Positions 8,165 through 18,524 of a stretch of 64,000 nt of DNA are shown one piece after another. Location: assembly GCF_000764185.1 (NCBI RefSeq), contig NZ_JQEC01000004.1, forward strand, positions 186,001-250,000, written 5' to 3'. Each line of letters starts with the position of its first letter. The stretch's first letter is position 1. A model generated the notes under the pieces. It saw only the letters and a list, made by a program, of their open reading frames with translations. It ran no database searches and had not been told where the DNA came from. This stretch comes from Colwellia psychrerythraea (GTDB lineage Bacteria; Pseudomonadota; Gammaproteobacteria; Enterobacterales; Alteromonadaceae). Made by a program: the position numbers and the translations under genes.

Positions 8165-8864
8165 GTTTATAGCTCTTGATCGAATATTCCTGATGTAATA
8201 CTTTGTTGTCAATAAGCGCGCAAGCAAGTTTTATTTCTTTAGCCCATTTTATAACACCGTGTGAAATTCCTCCGGATATAATTAGCTTACTTTTATCCAA
8301 AGGCATAACTTTAATTATATCTTTTTCGAATTTATCGTGTAGCCCTTCATTTTGAGTATCAAATAAGATGACTTCGTTTGCGTGCCTATTAATATAATCA
8401 AAATCTATATCACGTAAAGGGATATATGTACCTTGTTGGCAATTAAAAATGTCAAGGTTACCATGTGTATATCTAACAGGGAGTAAACACTGAATTGCCT
8501 GATGGCCATAGAGATTGCATGCATGATTAAGTAAGTTGGTATTTTTATTGATAAAAATGGAAGAGAATATAAGCCGCTCTACGGGGAGGTTTGTCAGTAA
8601 GTTTAAATCTTCAGCCACTCTTATTCCACCACCAAAACTAATAGGGGTCATAGTATTTATCTGCTGAAGTAACATTAAGTCGAGATTTAGAGCCTCCCGG
8701 TTATCATTTTGTCTTACCGGTCTAATTATCGCTATTTCATCACATTGATATTCTTCAAGTGAGTCTATGACATTTTGTAATGAGCCCAGCGGTCGCATTA
8801 TATTCCATTGATATGATTGGTAACATAGCCCATCTTTTAATAGTATTGTCGCTCCAGTTCTCAT
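8157..8864 (-). CDS. HisF-like subunit for sugar amidation (WbuZ/HisF2 type)
   Basis: A 235-residue TIM-barrel protein related to imidazole glycerol phosphate synthase HisF. The N-terminus LLKDGLCYQSYQW holds the HisF-like first-strand Asp. Phosphate-binding regions are visible (PISFGGGIRVAEDL and IISGGISHG). The strand that normally carries the second catalytic Asp (IDxK/R) reads CLLPVRYTHGN, so that Asp appears absent. This fits a role other than histidine synthesis. In O-antigen and flagellar loci such HisF-like proteins pair with a HisH-like glutaminase and a WbpG-type amidotransferase to deliver ammonia. It lies 12 bases after the HisH-like gene. There are no other his genes here. Confidence 0.82.
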   Translation of the reverse strand: MRTGATILLKDGLCYQSYQWNIMRPLGSLQNVIDSLEEYQCDEIAIIRPVRQNDNREALNLDLMLLQQINTMTPISFGGGIRVAEDLNLLTNLPVERLIFSSIFINKNTNLLNHACNLYGHQAIQCLLPVRYTHGNLDIFNCQQGTYIPLRDIDFDYINRHANEVILFDTQNEGLHDKFEKDIIKVMPLDKSKLIISGGISHGVIKWAKEIKLACALIDNKVLHQEYSIKSYKHA

Positions 8865-8876
8865 TTTACAGTTACC

Positions 8877-9497
8877 TCAAAGGATCATAGAAATTAGATC
8901 AAGACCAGTGTTCTGGCTTTTTTCGGGATGAAATTGCATACCAATAATATTATCTTTAACAATCATCGAGCTATAATTTTGAAAGTTTTCGGATATTGGT
9001 TTGCTAAAACAATGATCGTCTTGATTTATAAACCCATACTCATGGTTAAAAAACACACGCCCTTGAATCATTTTTTTTCGGGTTAATTTACACTGAGAAT
9101 GAAATGATTGACTACCCATTTCATCTTTTTTAAAGTTGAAGTTTTCCCAGCCGTTATGGGAGCTATTTTTATCGAGTTTCTTAACATAACCTTTCATCAA
9201 ATTAAGGCCTTCGACGCCTCCATCCTCTTCTGATGATTCAGCCAGAATCTGAAATCCAAGGCATATGCCTAAAAGACGATTACCTTTTTGTACATGCTCT
9301 AGTATTGCTTGATCAAATGAACCCTCCTTTATTCGTTTCATATACGATCCCGCGGAGCCTACCCCCGGAAGAATTAAAAATTCTGATTCAATTTCTGTTG
9401 CCTTGGTGACAATACGCGTTGCAATATTTACTCGCTCTATCCAGTTTCGAATTGAGCGGATATTACCACTACCAATATCAAGAATATCAACAACCAT
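8877..9497 (-). CDS. HisH-like glutamine amidotransferase for sugar amidation (WbuY/HisH2 type)
   Basis: A 206-residue class I glutaminase. The nucleophile is Cys79 in LLGICLGFQILAE, and the catalytic His-Glu pair is in MQFHPEKSQ (H190, E192). The DIGSGNIRSI and LPGVGSAGSYM loops are HisH-like. It would release ammonia from glutamine for the HisF-like and WbpG-like partners encoded next to it. The ATG overlaps the end of the upstream amidotransferase gene by 11 bases, implying translational coupling. Housekeeping HisH is excluded by context, not by the motif itself. Confidence 0.87.
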   Translation of the reverse strand: MVVDILDIGSGNIRSIRNWIERVNIATRIVTKATEIESEFLILPGVGSAGSYMKRIKEGSFDQAILEHVQKGNRLLGICLGFQILAESSEEDGGVEGLNLMKGYVKKLDKNSSHNGWENFNFKKDEMGSQSFHSQCKLTRKKMIQGRVFFNHEYGFINQDDHCFSKPISENFQNYSSMIVKDNIIGMQFHPEKSQNTGLDLISMIL

Positions 9498-10626
9498 AAT
9501 CTGTACCCACAGTAAATTTTCTAATGGGGCGCTGACCTTTCTTTATTGTAAAAATATTTTTATTAACCCATTTATTAGCAATATTCCAGAATTCAGTTTC
9601 AGTAATATCGACGTATTTTGAGTAACTTTGGATTATGCTATCGTCACAAACGCCATCGTACCTTTCAACAATTTCAATACCCTGCTCTCGAGTTATGTGC
9701 TGACTTCTTATTTTTTCATTAACAGTATCGGTTGCTCGACCGAAACCAAATTTATAATACTTAAGCATCATATTTATATTGGTAAACTCTTCATCTAACA
9801 TGGATGCATTTGAGAGGTCACCAGTAATATTCTCTTCCCCAGGTCTTAAGGTAAGCCCCTCTAATGCTGCATAGGTTGAGTTATCGTCATTGCTCCAGTC
9901 ATCCCAAGCAGGGCCTAAATAAAATATATTAATATCTTTTTTATCAAATAATATTTCTTCAGGATATAAATAGTGTTCTACTAAATAGTCGTGTTTTAAA
10001 GCGCTATTAATCCACTCTGTACCTCCAGCCGTTAAAGTATTGAGTTTTCTTAAGTTATTACCATCAAATTCATCAAAACCTTCAACAGCAGCATCCCCTA
10101 CTTGCAATGCTGGGTTTTCACCCCAAAAAATCGTATTAACACCAAGTTCAATCGCTAACCTTGGTACAGTAGAAAACAATGACATTTCGGTTGATTTACA
10201 TACATTACCGAATAATTTAAATGACTCTAACGCAAGTTTAGCTGCGCTCTTAGGTGCGGGGGTTGCTGTAATCATATCAAAGCCCATTTTAATCAAGTTT
10301 GATAAATTATTTGCGCCAACCTCAGTCATTTGTTTTGGCGGATAAGCGCAGCATATTAATAATGGACGCAATCCCAGCCGGTCTCGAACCCAATGTGCTT
10401 GTCTTGTGCTGTCTTTTCCTCCGCTCACACCGACAATGCAGTCGTATGCACCTTTGTTTCTTTGTTTTTGTCGACTAGATTTTATTTTTTCCTGAAGTAT
10501 CTTTAGCTTTAGTGAAGAGCTACTGATTGCTTGGCTATCGGAATAATGGCATGCAATACATATCCCATCTTTAAAAGAGGAATTAGGCCTTAAATTGGTT
10601 GTTAAGCAGCTTTTGCAGTATTTCAT
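9487..10626 (-). CDS. N-acetyl-sugar amidotransferase (WbpG/PseA family)
   Basis: A 379-residue protein with an N-terminal zinc ribbon (C4, C7, C23, C26) and an intact PP-loop, YDCIVGVSGGKDSTRQAHW, with SGGKDS at 68-73. Known relatives (WbpG in Pseudomonas O-antigen, PseA in Campylobacter flagellin glycosylation) convert an N-acetyl group to an acetamidino group with ATP and glutamine-derived ammonia. It starts 5 bases after pseI and is followed by its HisH-like and HisF-like partners. The likely product is an acetamidino derivative of pseudaminic acid or its precursor. The exact position modified cannot be read from the sequence. Confidence 0.85.
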   Translation of the reverse strand: MKYCKSCLTTNLRPNSSFKDGICIACHYSDSQAISSSSLKLKILQEKIKSSRQKQRNKGAYDCIVGVSGGKDSTRQAHWVRDRLGLRPLLICCAYPPKQMTEVGANNLSNLIKMGFDMITATPAPKSAAKLALESFKLFGNVCKSTEMSLFSTVPRLAIELGVNTIFWGENPALQVGDAAVEGFDEFDGNNLRKLNTLTAGGTEWINSALKHDYLVEHYLYPEEILFDKKDINIFYLGPAWDDWSNDDNSTYAALEGLTLRPGEENITGDLSNASMLDEEFTNINMMLKYYKFGFGRATDTVNEKIRSQHITREQGIEIVERYDGVCDDSIIQSYSKYVDITETEFWNIANKWVNKNIFTIKKGQRPIRKFTVGTDYGC

Positions 10627-10631
10627 AATGT

Positions 10632-11681
10632 TTAATCCTCAATATACTTCAAGGTTAATGCTGTACCACGAACTAATGCTTTTTTTGCCTTCTTATCAAT
10701 TATTTTGTGGAGAAATTTAGGCGCTAAACCAAATCCTGGACGAATACTCTTCACATTTTCTGATGTAAATTTTTCACCCGCTTTAATATCTTTAACTACA
10801 TATAATGAACGACGAAAACTTACATTACCTTGTTCCGATGCTGTTCGCTCATAATTCACGTTTCCTTTTGCAGACCATGCGGTTTTTGAATCGCGACATA
10901 ATTGGGCTAATTCTTTAGGCTCCAATGAAAAACTATCGTCAGGACCTCCGCCATCTCTATTTAAAGTAACGTGTTTTTCAATGACAGATGCGCCCAGAGC
11001 TACAGCAGTAATTGCTGTTGTGTTATCTATGGTATGATCTGACAAACCGGTTAGTACGCCAAATCTTTCAGCCATATCGGGTATGGTAGCTAGGTTATAT
11101 TCACAAGCTGGCGCAGGATAGCTACTGACACAATGCAAAACAACTAACTGTTTACAGCCTGCATTTTGCGCTGCTTCAATGGCTTCTTTTATTTCCTCTT
11201 CGCTTGCCATACCCGTAGATATAATCATTGGTTTACCCGTTTTGGCAACATACTCGATGAGTGGTAAATCAATAGCTTCAAATGAGGCAATTTTATAAGC
11301 GGGTGCACCTAAGGCTTCTAGCATATCTACTGCTGTGTGATCAAAAGGCGAACTAAAAATTGTGATTCCTAATTCTTTAGCTTTATCAAAGAGTGGTTTA
11401 TGCCACTCCCACGGAAGGTGAGCCTTTTGGTAAAGTTGATATAAAGTTTGGCCACTCCATAGGCCGCCATGTATTTGAAAGTCTTCTGAGTCACAATCTA
11501 TGGTGATAGTATCTGCAGTATAAGACTGTAGTTTTATCGCATCGGCCCCTGATAATTTAGCTTCTTCGATGATTTTAAAAGCTCTATTTATATCTCCGTT
11601 ATGATTAGCTGAAAGTTCGGCGATGATATAAGGGGGATGTTTTGGCCCAATTTGGCGGCCGTCGATAAAAATATCTTTCAT
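10632..11681 (-). CDS. pseI: Pseudaminic acid synthase PseI
   Basis: A 349-residue enzyme of the NeuB family that condenses 2,4-diacetamido-2,4,6-trideoxy-L-altrose with phosphoenolpyruvate to pseudaminic acid. The start of the barrel reads PYIIAELSANHNGDINRAF; the SANHNG form is typical of PseI rather than sialic acid synthase (GVNHNG). Further marks are DAIKLQSYTADTITID, FSSPFD, STGMASEEEI, GLSDHT and IEKHVTL. The last 70 residues are the antifreeze-like SAF domain (SLYVVKDIKAGEKFTSENV). It follows the pseG-pseH fusion directly. Confidence 0.93.
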   Translation of the reverse strand: MKDIFIDGRQIGPKHPPYIIAELSANHNGDINRAFKIIEEAKLSGADAIKLQSYTADTITIDCDSEDFQIHGGLWSGQTLYQLYQKAHLPWEWHKPLFDKAKELGITIFSSPFDHTAVDMLEALGAPAYKIASFEAIDLPLIEYVAKTGKPMIISTGMASEEEIKEAIEAAQNAGCKQLVVLHCVSSYPAPACEYNLATIPDMAERFGVLTGLSDHTIDNTTAITAVALGASVIEKHVTLNRDGGGPDDSFSLEPKELAQLCRDSKTAWSAKGNVNYERTASEQGNVSFRRSLYVVKDIKAGEKFTSENVKSIRPGFGLAPKFLHKIIDKKAKKALVRGTALTLKYIED

Positions 11682-11690
11682 TTACTAATC

Positions 11691-13208
11691 CTAAATAATC
11701 GGTGGACGGATAAAGGTATTTGCTGAGCTTCTTTGATAATCTGCACCAGCAAAAAGTTTTTGTGAAGCGATATTCTCTGGCAGTACAGTGGCATTAATTT
11801 TAAATGTCGGGTGGAGCCTATCAAGGCTGGATAATGCTTTTTTTGCAATGCCACGACCATGGTAAGCCGGGCTGATAAATATTGATATCAGGTATTCATT
11901 TACTCGAATATTTTCTAACCGAATAACACCAACAGCCTGTTTGTTGATTAAGAGTTCAATAATGTAGAAAAAATCGCATTGATTAACTAATTGTTTAGAC
12001 ATCCATTTTTTATGCTCTGTCCACGATGGGACCTCTGAATTTAGTGAAAACTGACGAGTCTTAGGATGCGATTGCCATTCATAAACTTGTTCTATATCCA
12101 TTGTCTTGGCTTGGCGTAGTTTTAATGTATTGTCGGCGTTATTAACTAGTTGTTCGACCTGACTTATCACCCTTTTTAGACCTAAACCATCACACAGTGA
12201 TTTACTTGCATTGTGGAACTTAGTCCAGTGGACGTTTAACTCAGATATTGCCGCGGGTAATTTATCAGCAATGTCTTCAAGTACCACTTTGATTGCTGCT
12301 TGTGCTTGGACAAGGCTCTGACTTATGTCTTTTTGGTTTTCAGCTAGAGGAATAATAATACTAGGGATGCCAATACATGCACGCTCCCATGACGTTGAAC
12401 CAGGTGCACCAATAGCTATAGTGTGCTTTGTCATTAACCGAGCCATATCATCAATAAAATCAATATGGGTAACCCAATCACTATTTTGTAAACTAAAGTT
12501 TTTAACTTGTTGATAATGTGGTGCTTTAAAATTAAGTAATACAGTAACTTGAGGGTGAGGAAGTGGCGACTGTTTTAATGTTTGGAGTACTTTATGGGTG
12601 GCATTTGGCTGATCAACTCCGCCCATGCTGAGTAAAATACGGGTGGAACGTTCGTTATGGATTTTGTTGCAAGCCATCCCTCGATAGACAGCAAATATAG
12701 GAGCCAGTAGAGCAAACTTACACCCGGCCAAAATCTTCGCATTTGGGTTTCTTATACGGTAATTTTTTTCGGTGCGCATTAACGTTTGATCGAGAATTAA
12801 ATCGGCGTGATGCGTTCGGCTCAGGTCGTCTATGGAGAATAACTTACAATTAAGTTGCTTCTGTACATATTCTTCCCACTCCTCGTTGATACCGTAGTGA
12901 TCCACTATCACTAAGTCAATACTATCAACACATTCAAGTAAACTCTGTGCATCTTCCAGCCAAGAAACCTGAAGCCATGCTGAATAATCAGCATCGCTTT
13001 TTGGTATCAACCACTGCTTAGGTTGTTCAAGTTGGTAAACATTAAAGCCTTTACTTTCTATAAAGTCTATCATATCGCCATGTTGTGGGCGTGAAGCAAA
13101 GCTAACATTGTGTCTTTTCTTTTTTAATCCTTTTGCCAGCACCAAGCAGCGCATAACATGTCCGCTTCCTATATAAGATGATGCATCGGTACGAATCATA
13201 ATATTCAT
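11691..13208 (-). CDS. pseG: PseG-PseH fusion: UDP-sugar hydrolase and N-acetyltransferase
   Basis: A 505-residue two-domain protein. Residues 1 to about 340 are PseG, the UDP-2,4-diacetamido-2,4,6-trideoxy-L-altropyranose hydrolase: an N-terminal RTDASSYIGSGHVMRCLVLA with the catalytic-type His in GSGHVMRC, LLSMGGVDQPNATHKVL, and IGAPGSTSWERACIG. From about residue 353 to the end is a GNAT acetyltransferase like PseH: LRQAKTMDIEQVYEW, then VIRLENIRV, and the acetyl-CoA loop FISPAYHGRGIAKKAL. The two steps flank each other (PseH then PseG), so the fusion joins consecutive reactions. No separate pseH is present here. Confidence 0.9.
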   Translation of the reverse strand: MNIMIRTDASSYIGSGHVMRCLVLAKGLKKKRHNVSFASRPQHGDMIDFIESKGFNVYQLEQPKQWLIPKSDADYSAWLQVSWLEDAQSLLECVDSIDLVIVDHYGINEEWEEYVQKQLNCKLFSIDDLSRTHHADLILDQTLMRTEKNYRIRNPNAKILAGCKFALLAPIFAVYRGMACNKIHNERSTRILLSMGGVDQPNATHKVLQTLKQSPLPHPQVTVLLNFKAPHYQQVKNFSLQNSDWVTHIDFIDDMARLMTKHTIAIGAPGSTSWERACIGIPSIIIPLAENQKDISQSLVQAQAAIKVVLEDIADKLPAAISELNVHWTKFHNASKSLCDGLGLKRVISQVEQLVNNADNTLKLRQAKTMDIEQVYEWQSHPKTRQFSLNSEVPSWTEHKKWMSKQLVNQCDFFYIIELLINKQAVGVIRLENIRVNEYLISIFISPAYHGRGIAKKALSSLDRLHPTFKINATVLPENIASQKLFAGADYQRSSANTFIRPPII

Positions 13209-13216
13209 TTTATTCT

Positions 13217-13887
13217 CTAACCTAAGTTAAACAACATCTCAGCAAGCCGCCAGTCATCGGGGGTATCGATGTCCTTTACTTGTGTGATGGGTAAAATGAT
13301 AGGTTTTGAGGTGTCGCCAAAAATAGGGGTTTTAAGTAAAAATGAGGATACGCTACCCCAATAAAATTGTCCCGCGTCGTGATAGGCTTGTTCTAGATCT
13401 TGGGAGCGACTATTAAAATGTTCAGGCTGGAACATTTCAACGTGACCGTTAGTTGAAAGTTTAAATGCCCTCTGAATAGGGTATGAAAACTCGGTAGCAC
13501 TAAAAACATAGTCTAATCTTGATGCGTTAAAAATTGCTAAACCCTCAGATAATTTATCGCTAGAAATTAAAGGCGCTGTGGCGTATATGCAGCATATTTT
13601 TGTATTTTTAGGTAAATTTAGCTCGGTAATAGCGTGTGCAATAACATCAAGCGTTGACGCATAATCGTCTGAGATATTATCAGGTCTGGTAAAGGGAACT
13701 TCAGCACCATATTGTTTAGCAACGCTGGCTATTTCACTATCATCAGTAGAAACTATTATCCGTTCAAAACAACCCGATTTTTTTGCAGCTTCAATAGAAT
13801 AGGCAATCATCGGTTTGCCGCAAAAATCTTTTATATTTTTACGAGGAATGCGTTTGCTACCACCTCGGGCAGGAATAATGGCTATAT

Positions 13888-13891
<4 letters not shown>
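13217..13891 (-). CDS. pseF: Pseudaminic acid cytidylyltransferase PseF
   Basis: A 224-residue CMP-sugar synthetase that activates pseudaminic acid with CTP to give CMP-Pse, the Maf donor. The N-terminus IAIIPARGGSKRIPRKNIKD is the nucleotide-binding signature of the NeuA/KdsB group. Later motifs are IIVSTDDSEIASVA, and QVKDIDTPDDWRLAEML, which supplies metal-binding Asp residues. Its start overlaps the pseC stop by 4 bases (ATGA), showing coupled translation. Confidence 0.92.
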
Positions 13892-16070
<2,179 letters not shown>

Positions 16071-16100
16071 TTAATCAATGATTATATATGTTTAGATTAA

Positions 16101-16115
16101 GCACATAATATACCA
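16101..16115 (-). promoter_or_regulatory. Weak candidate sigma-54 promoter for the pse cassette
   Basis: On the minus strand, TGGTATATTATGTGC keeps GG and GC 10 bases apart and a TGC box, but departs from TGGCAC and TTGC at several bases. It would start transcription about 43 bases before the pseB ATG. The rest of the 16047-16341 spacer (about 295 bases) is AT-rich; a short plus-strand reading frame there (16184-16369) looks spurious. Confidence 0.35.
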
Positions 16116-16341
16116 ATTTAATATTTAATTGGATATAGAGTATTAGAACACGGTTATGCACAGGTAATAAATTAATAAAAAGAATGACTAGTATAATACT
16201 CAGTTCAGATAGCACTTTGCTTTTTGCTAAAGGTATTACTCTGCGAGGAATTAAGGAGGTATTTTATTTTGCAAACATCTTTAGCTTAATTTTGAATGGG
16301 GTTAATACTCTTTTGAGTAAACATGGCTTTTTTACTGTTAT

Positions 16342-16653
16342 TCAAAGTAAACCCGCAATCTTATTATAAAGGTTGGTCGCTTCATTATGGGTTAGGTTTC
16401 CTGTAGCTTTTGCTTTACCTATGCTTGAACTGATTCTAATCACTTCATTAGCAATACCTTCAATACTTTTTGATGACTCAACTTGTATTTCTTTTTGTTG
16501 TTTTTCAAGTCCGAGCTTTGATATCTCTACAATATCTTTAGCATAAACACCTAAATCAGGCTTTAGCGGTTTTTCTCTGTCAATTTTTTCCGAACTAGGC
16601 ATAAACGCGCGCTGTATCGTACTACTTGCCGTCAATGGATTTGCAATTGACAT
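16342..16653 (-). CDS. Small flagellar-locus protein, unknown
   Basis: A 103-residue protein I do not recognise. It starts MSIANPLTASSTIQ. It has a Lys/Glu-rich middle with DIVEISKLGLEKQQKE, then a Ser-rich helix and an end NEATNLYNKIAGLL. The VEIS stretch and the C-terminal helix faintly recall FlgM-type or axial flagellar proteins, but this is weak. No signal peptide or membrane segment. It lies downstream of the fliS-fliT pair on the same strand, with a 208-base gap that holds a CTATACTTAA element like the one before fliS. Real coding is supported by context and composition only. Confidence 0.55.
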   Translation of the reverse strand: MSIANPLTASSTIQRAFMPSSEKIDREKPLKPDLGVYAKDIVEISKLGLEKQQKEIQVESSKSIEGIANEVIRISSSIGKAKATGNLTHNEATNLYNKIAGLL

Positions 16654-16861
16654 AAGATACTCCAGAATTATTCAATAAAGTTAGCCATAGGGCACTTTAT
16701 TTTGTTAATGGCTTAAGTATAGTTTGTGTTGTACAAAAATTAAACGTATACGTTCTGGGCTTAGTTCAGGGGGGGGTTCTATAAATAGTTTGTCAAAGAT
16801 ATAAAAAAATTAAAATGTGACTATCTCTTTTTATAGATGTTTTTGGCATTGAGCTTTTGGA

Positions 16862-17245
16862 TTAATACTGCTGATAAGTTTTCGCTACTTTTTTACTTTT
16901 TTTTAGCCTTAATACATGTTCAGCTAATATTTGCTTGCACGCTTGAGATTCATTTGATAATTCTTTATCAAGTGCAACCATTTCATTTAATAAGGTAAGC
17001 TCAACTGTTATTTCGTTGGTTGTTTTTTGTTTAAATAAAGAACGAATTAGTTTATCTCTTTTTGACATTAACTCTGTCAGCTTATTATCTATTTTTGAGC
17101 TACCAGTATTAGACTCATCGTTATAAGGTTCATTGGTAATGGTTGTGTTTTCTTGGTTATTTTTTTGCACCGTAAGTATCTGCGACAGAAGCTGCCGCGA
17201 TACTTCATTTATTATTTCAAGTAATTGCTTAGTATTATTAGGCAC
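16862..17245 (-). CDS. FliT/FlaI-like flagellar chaperone candidate
   Basis: A 127-residue, mostly helical, charged protein. It starts with GTG at 17245, which shares one base with the fliS stop (TAGTG), so translation is probably coupled to fliS. The helices LLEIINEVSRQLLSQIL and LTELMSKRDKLIRSLF, and the position next to fliS, match FliT-type FliD chaperones (FlaI in Vibrio, which lies in the same slot). Sequence similarity to FliT is too weak to name it firmly. Confidence 0.65.
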   Translation of the reverse strand: MPNNTKQLLEIINEVSRQLLSQILTVQKNNQENTTITNEPYNDESNTGSSKIDNKLTELMSKRDKLIRSLFKQKTTNEITVELTLLNEMVALDKELSNESQACKQILAEHVLRLKKSKKVAKTYQQY

Positions 17246-17643
17246 TAAAAGCTAACCTGAGTTTGATTTTCTAGTGGGATAGAATCCCAACCGGCCTTAA
17301 TCGGCAGAAGAATTTGAATGATTTCTTCTAACTTGTCAACATTGTTATCGGCACTAGCCGCAAGTAATTGCTCTGAGCAAAAGGTATAAAGTGATGCTAA
17401 GTTATTTGAGATTTCACCTCCTTTTTCAAAGTCTAACGATCCTTCTAAAACACCAATGATAGCGATAGCATTAGATATCTCGCCACCTTTTTTTGCGAAA
17501 TCATTTTGTGATATAGCACCTTTCGCGGTAGCGATATTCCCTAATAATTTTTGAAATAACATAGCAACCAACTGATAAGGTGAAGCCTGCTCAGCAGTAC
17601 TCATATTAGTTTGTTGGTACTTTTTAAGTGATGCATGTGTCAT
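17245..17643 (-). CDS. fliS: Flagellin export chaperone FliS
   Basis: A 132-residue protein from ATG 17643. FliS binds the C-terminus of flagellin in the cytoplasm and prevents early polymerisation. Family marks are LKKYQQTNMSTAEQASPYQLVAMLFQKLL near the start, followed by a four-helix bundle with GVLEGSLDFEKGGEISNNLASLYTF and a final ILLPIKAGWDSIP. ATG 17643 is preferred to an in-frame TTG at 17655, because GGAGG sits 6 bases before it and would otherwise be part of the coding sequence. Confidence 0.93.
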   Translation of the reverse strand: MTHASLKKYQQTNMSTAEQASPYQLVAMLFQKLLGNIATAKGAISQNDFAKKGGEISNAIAIIGVLEGSLDFEKGGEISNNLASLYTFCSEQLLAASADNNVDKLEEIIQILLPIKAGWDSIPLENQTQVSF

Positions 17644-17714
17644 AGACACCTCCAATATTTCTATAGTTTAAGTATAGAAAATTAATAAAATTGAAACAAT
17701 AGATTTAGTTATAA

Positions 17715-17999
17715 CTAAGCTAATGGTTGATTATTAACGGTTACGGCAAAGCCTTCTTTCTCAGCTTTTTGGAAAGCTTGTTGCAATACCTTATGAGTGA
17801 TCTCTTTTATATTATTAACAACGCCATTATTTAATACTTCAATATTATCCCAACCGCGAGTGACTAAATATTCTTCTATTTGTGTGAGTTGCTGTTCAAA
17901 TGGCATCTCCCTTGAGAACATATTAAACTCATGTCGAGTACCTTTTGTGAACTCTTGCTTATCACGCATTAATTCAGCAGTGCCTTTTATGATCAACAT
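17715..17999 (-). CDS. Small protein upstream of fliS, unknown
   Basis: A 94-residue soluble protein with no recognised family. It is charged at the N-terminus (MRDKQEFTKGTRHEF), then has an amphipathic section (EQQLTQIEEYLVTRGWDNIEVL) and a helix (EITHKVLQQAFQKAEKEGF). It is the first gene behind the FliA promoter and ends 71 bases before fliS, so it is probably co-expressed with the late flagellar genes. AGGA lies 12 bases upstream of the ATG. An export or assembly accessory is conceivable, but nothing in the sequence proves it. Confidence 0.55.
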   Translation of the reverse strand: MLIIKGTAELMRDKQEFTKGTRHEFNMFSREMPFEQQLTQIEEYLVTRGWDNIEVLNNGVVNNIKEITHKVLQQAFQKAEKEGFAVTVNNQPLA

Positions 18000-18524
18000 T
18001 TCATTATCCTACTTTACTAAAATATGGTTATACACTTACTATCATCTATTATGCTTTTTTTATGCCACTTATGATTATAATAATTAAGTGTACTTTATCT
18101 ATTTGATTTTACTTGTTTTAAACTTTGTTTTTTTGATTTTATTTATCGGGTAAGCGTTAATCAATTATTTGTTTAAGTTACTTTAACTACTTATATCAAC
18201 TTTTTGACATGTTCATTAGGATACCGTTTTGCTCATGAAGAGCCTTTTATTAATGAATATAAGTGTTGTATTGATGTTTAGAATACTCATTGAAAATGGG
18301 TCTTGCATTTTAATATCTCTTTATCGGCAAAGGACTAAATACCTTTACTTTATTTGTATTAAACTAATTAGGTAGGAATGGATGAAATTGTAGTCTATGA
18401 CAAATAAATGACTATTAGGCGTCAACTTTTTGTTGCTTAAATTTAATTTACGGCTAAGATTGCTACTGTCGCTATAAAACGACATTAAAAATAATAAGTT
18501 AGCATTAGCAGTGAAGAATCAGTT
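18000..18524. other. Divergent intergenic region, fliS group / flrA
   Basis: About 525 bases without a convincing gene. It contains the minus-strand FliA promoter (18321-18347) and the upstream region of flrA. On the minus strand a 30-codon frame (ATG at 18308) begins almost at the predicted start site but has no ribosome site. No clear sigma-70 promoter for flrA could be named. The remaining sequence is very AT-rich. Confidence 0.5.
18321..18347 (-). promoter_or_regulatory. FliA (sigma-28) promoter
   Basis: On the minus strand TAAAGGTA (18340-18347) and GCCGATAA (18321-18328) are separated by exactly 11 bases. The -10 box is a perfect match to the enterobacterial FliA consensus, and the -35 box matches the TAAAG core. 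It would drive the 94-residue gene, fliS and the fliT-like gene, with a leader of about 310 bases. Confidence 0.8.

Noticed and set aside
8877-9497. Histidine biosynthesis HisH and HisF
   Set aside because: No other his genes are present and the pair sits inside a pseudaminic acid operon next to WbpG-like genes; the HisF-like member also appears to lack one catalytic Asp.
16184-16369. Plus-strand frame of 61 codons between pseB and the 103-residue gene
   Set aside because: It overlaps the end of the opposite gene, lies in AT-rich spacer, and has no ribosome site at its start and no recognisable motif.
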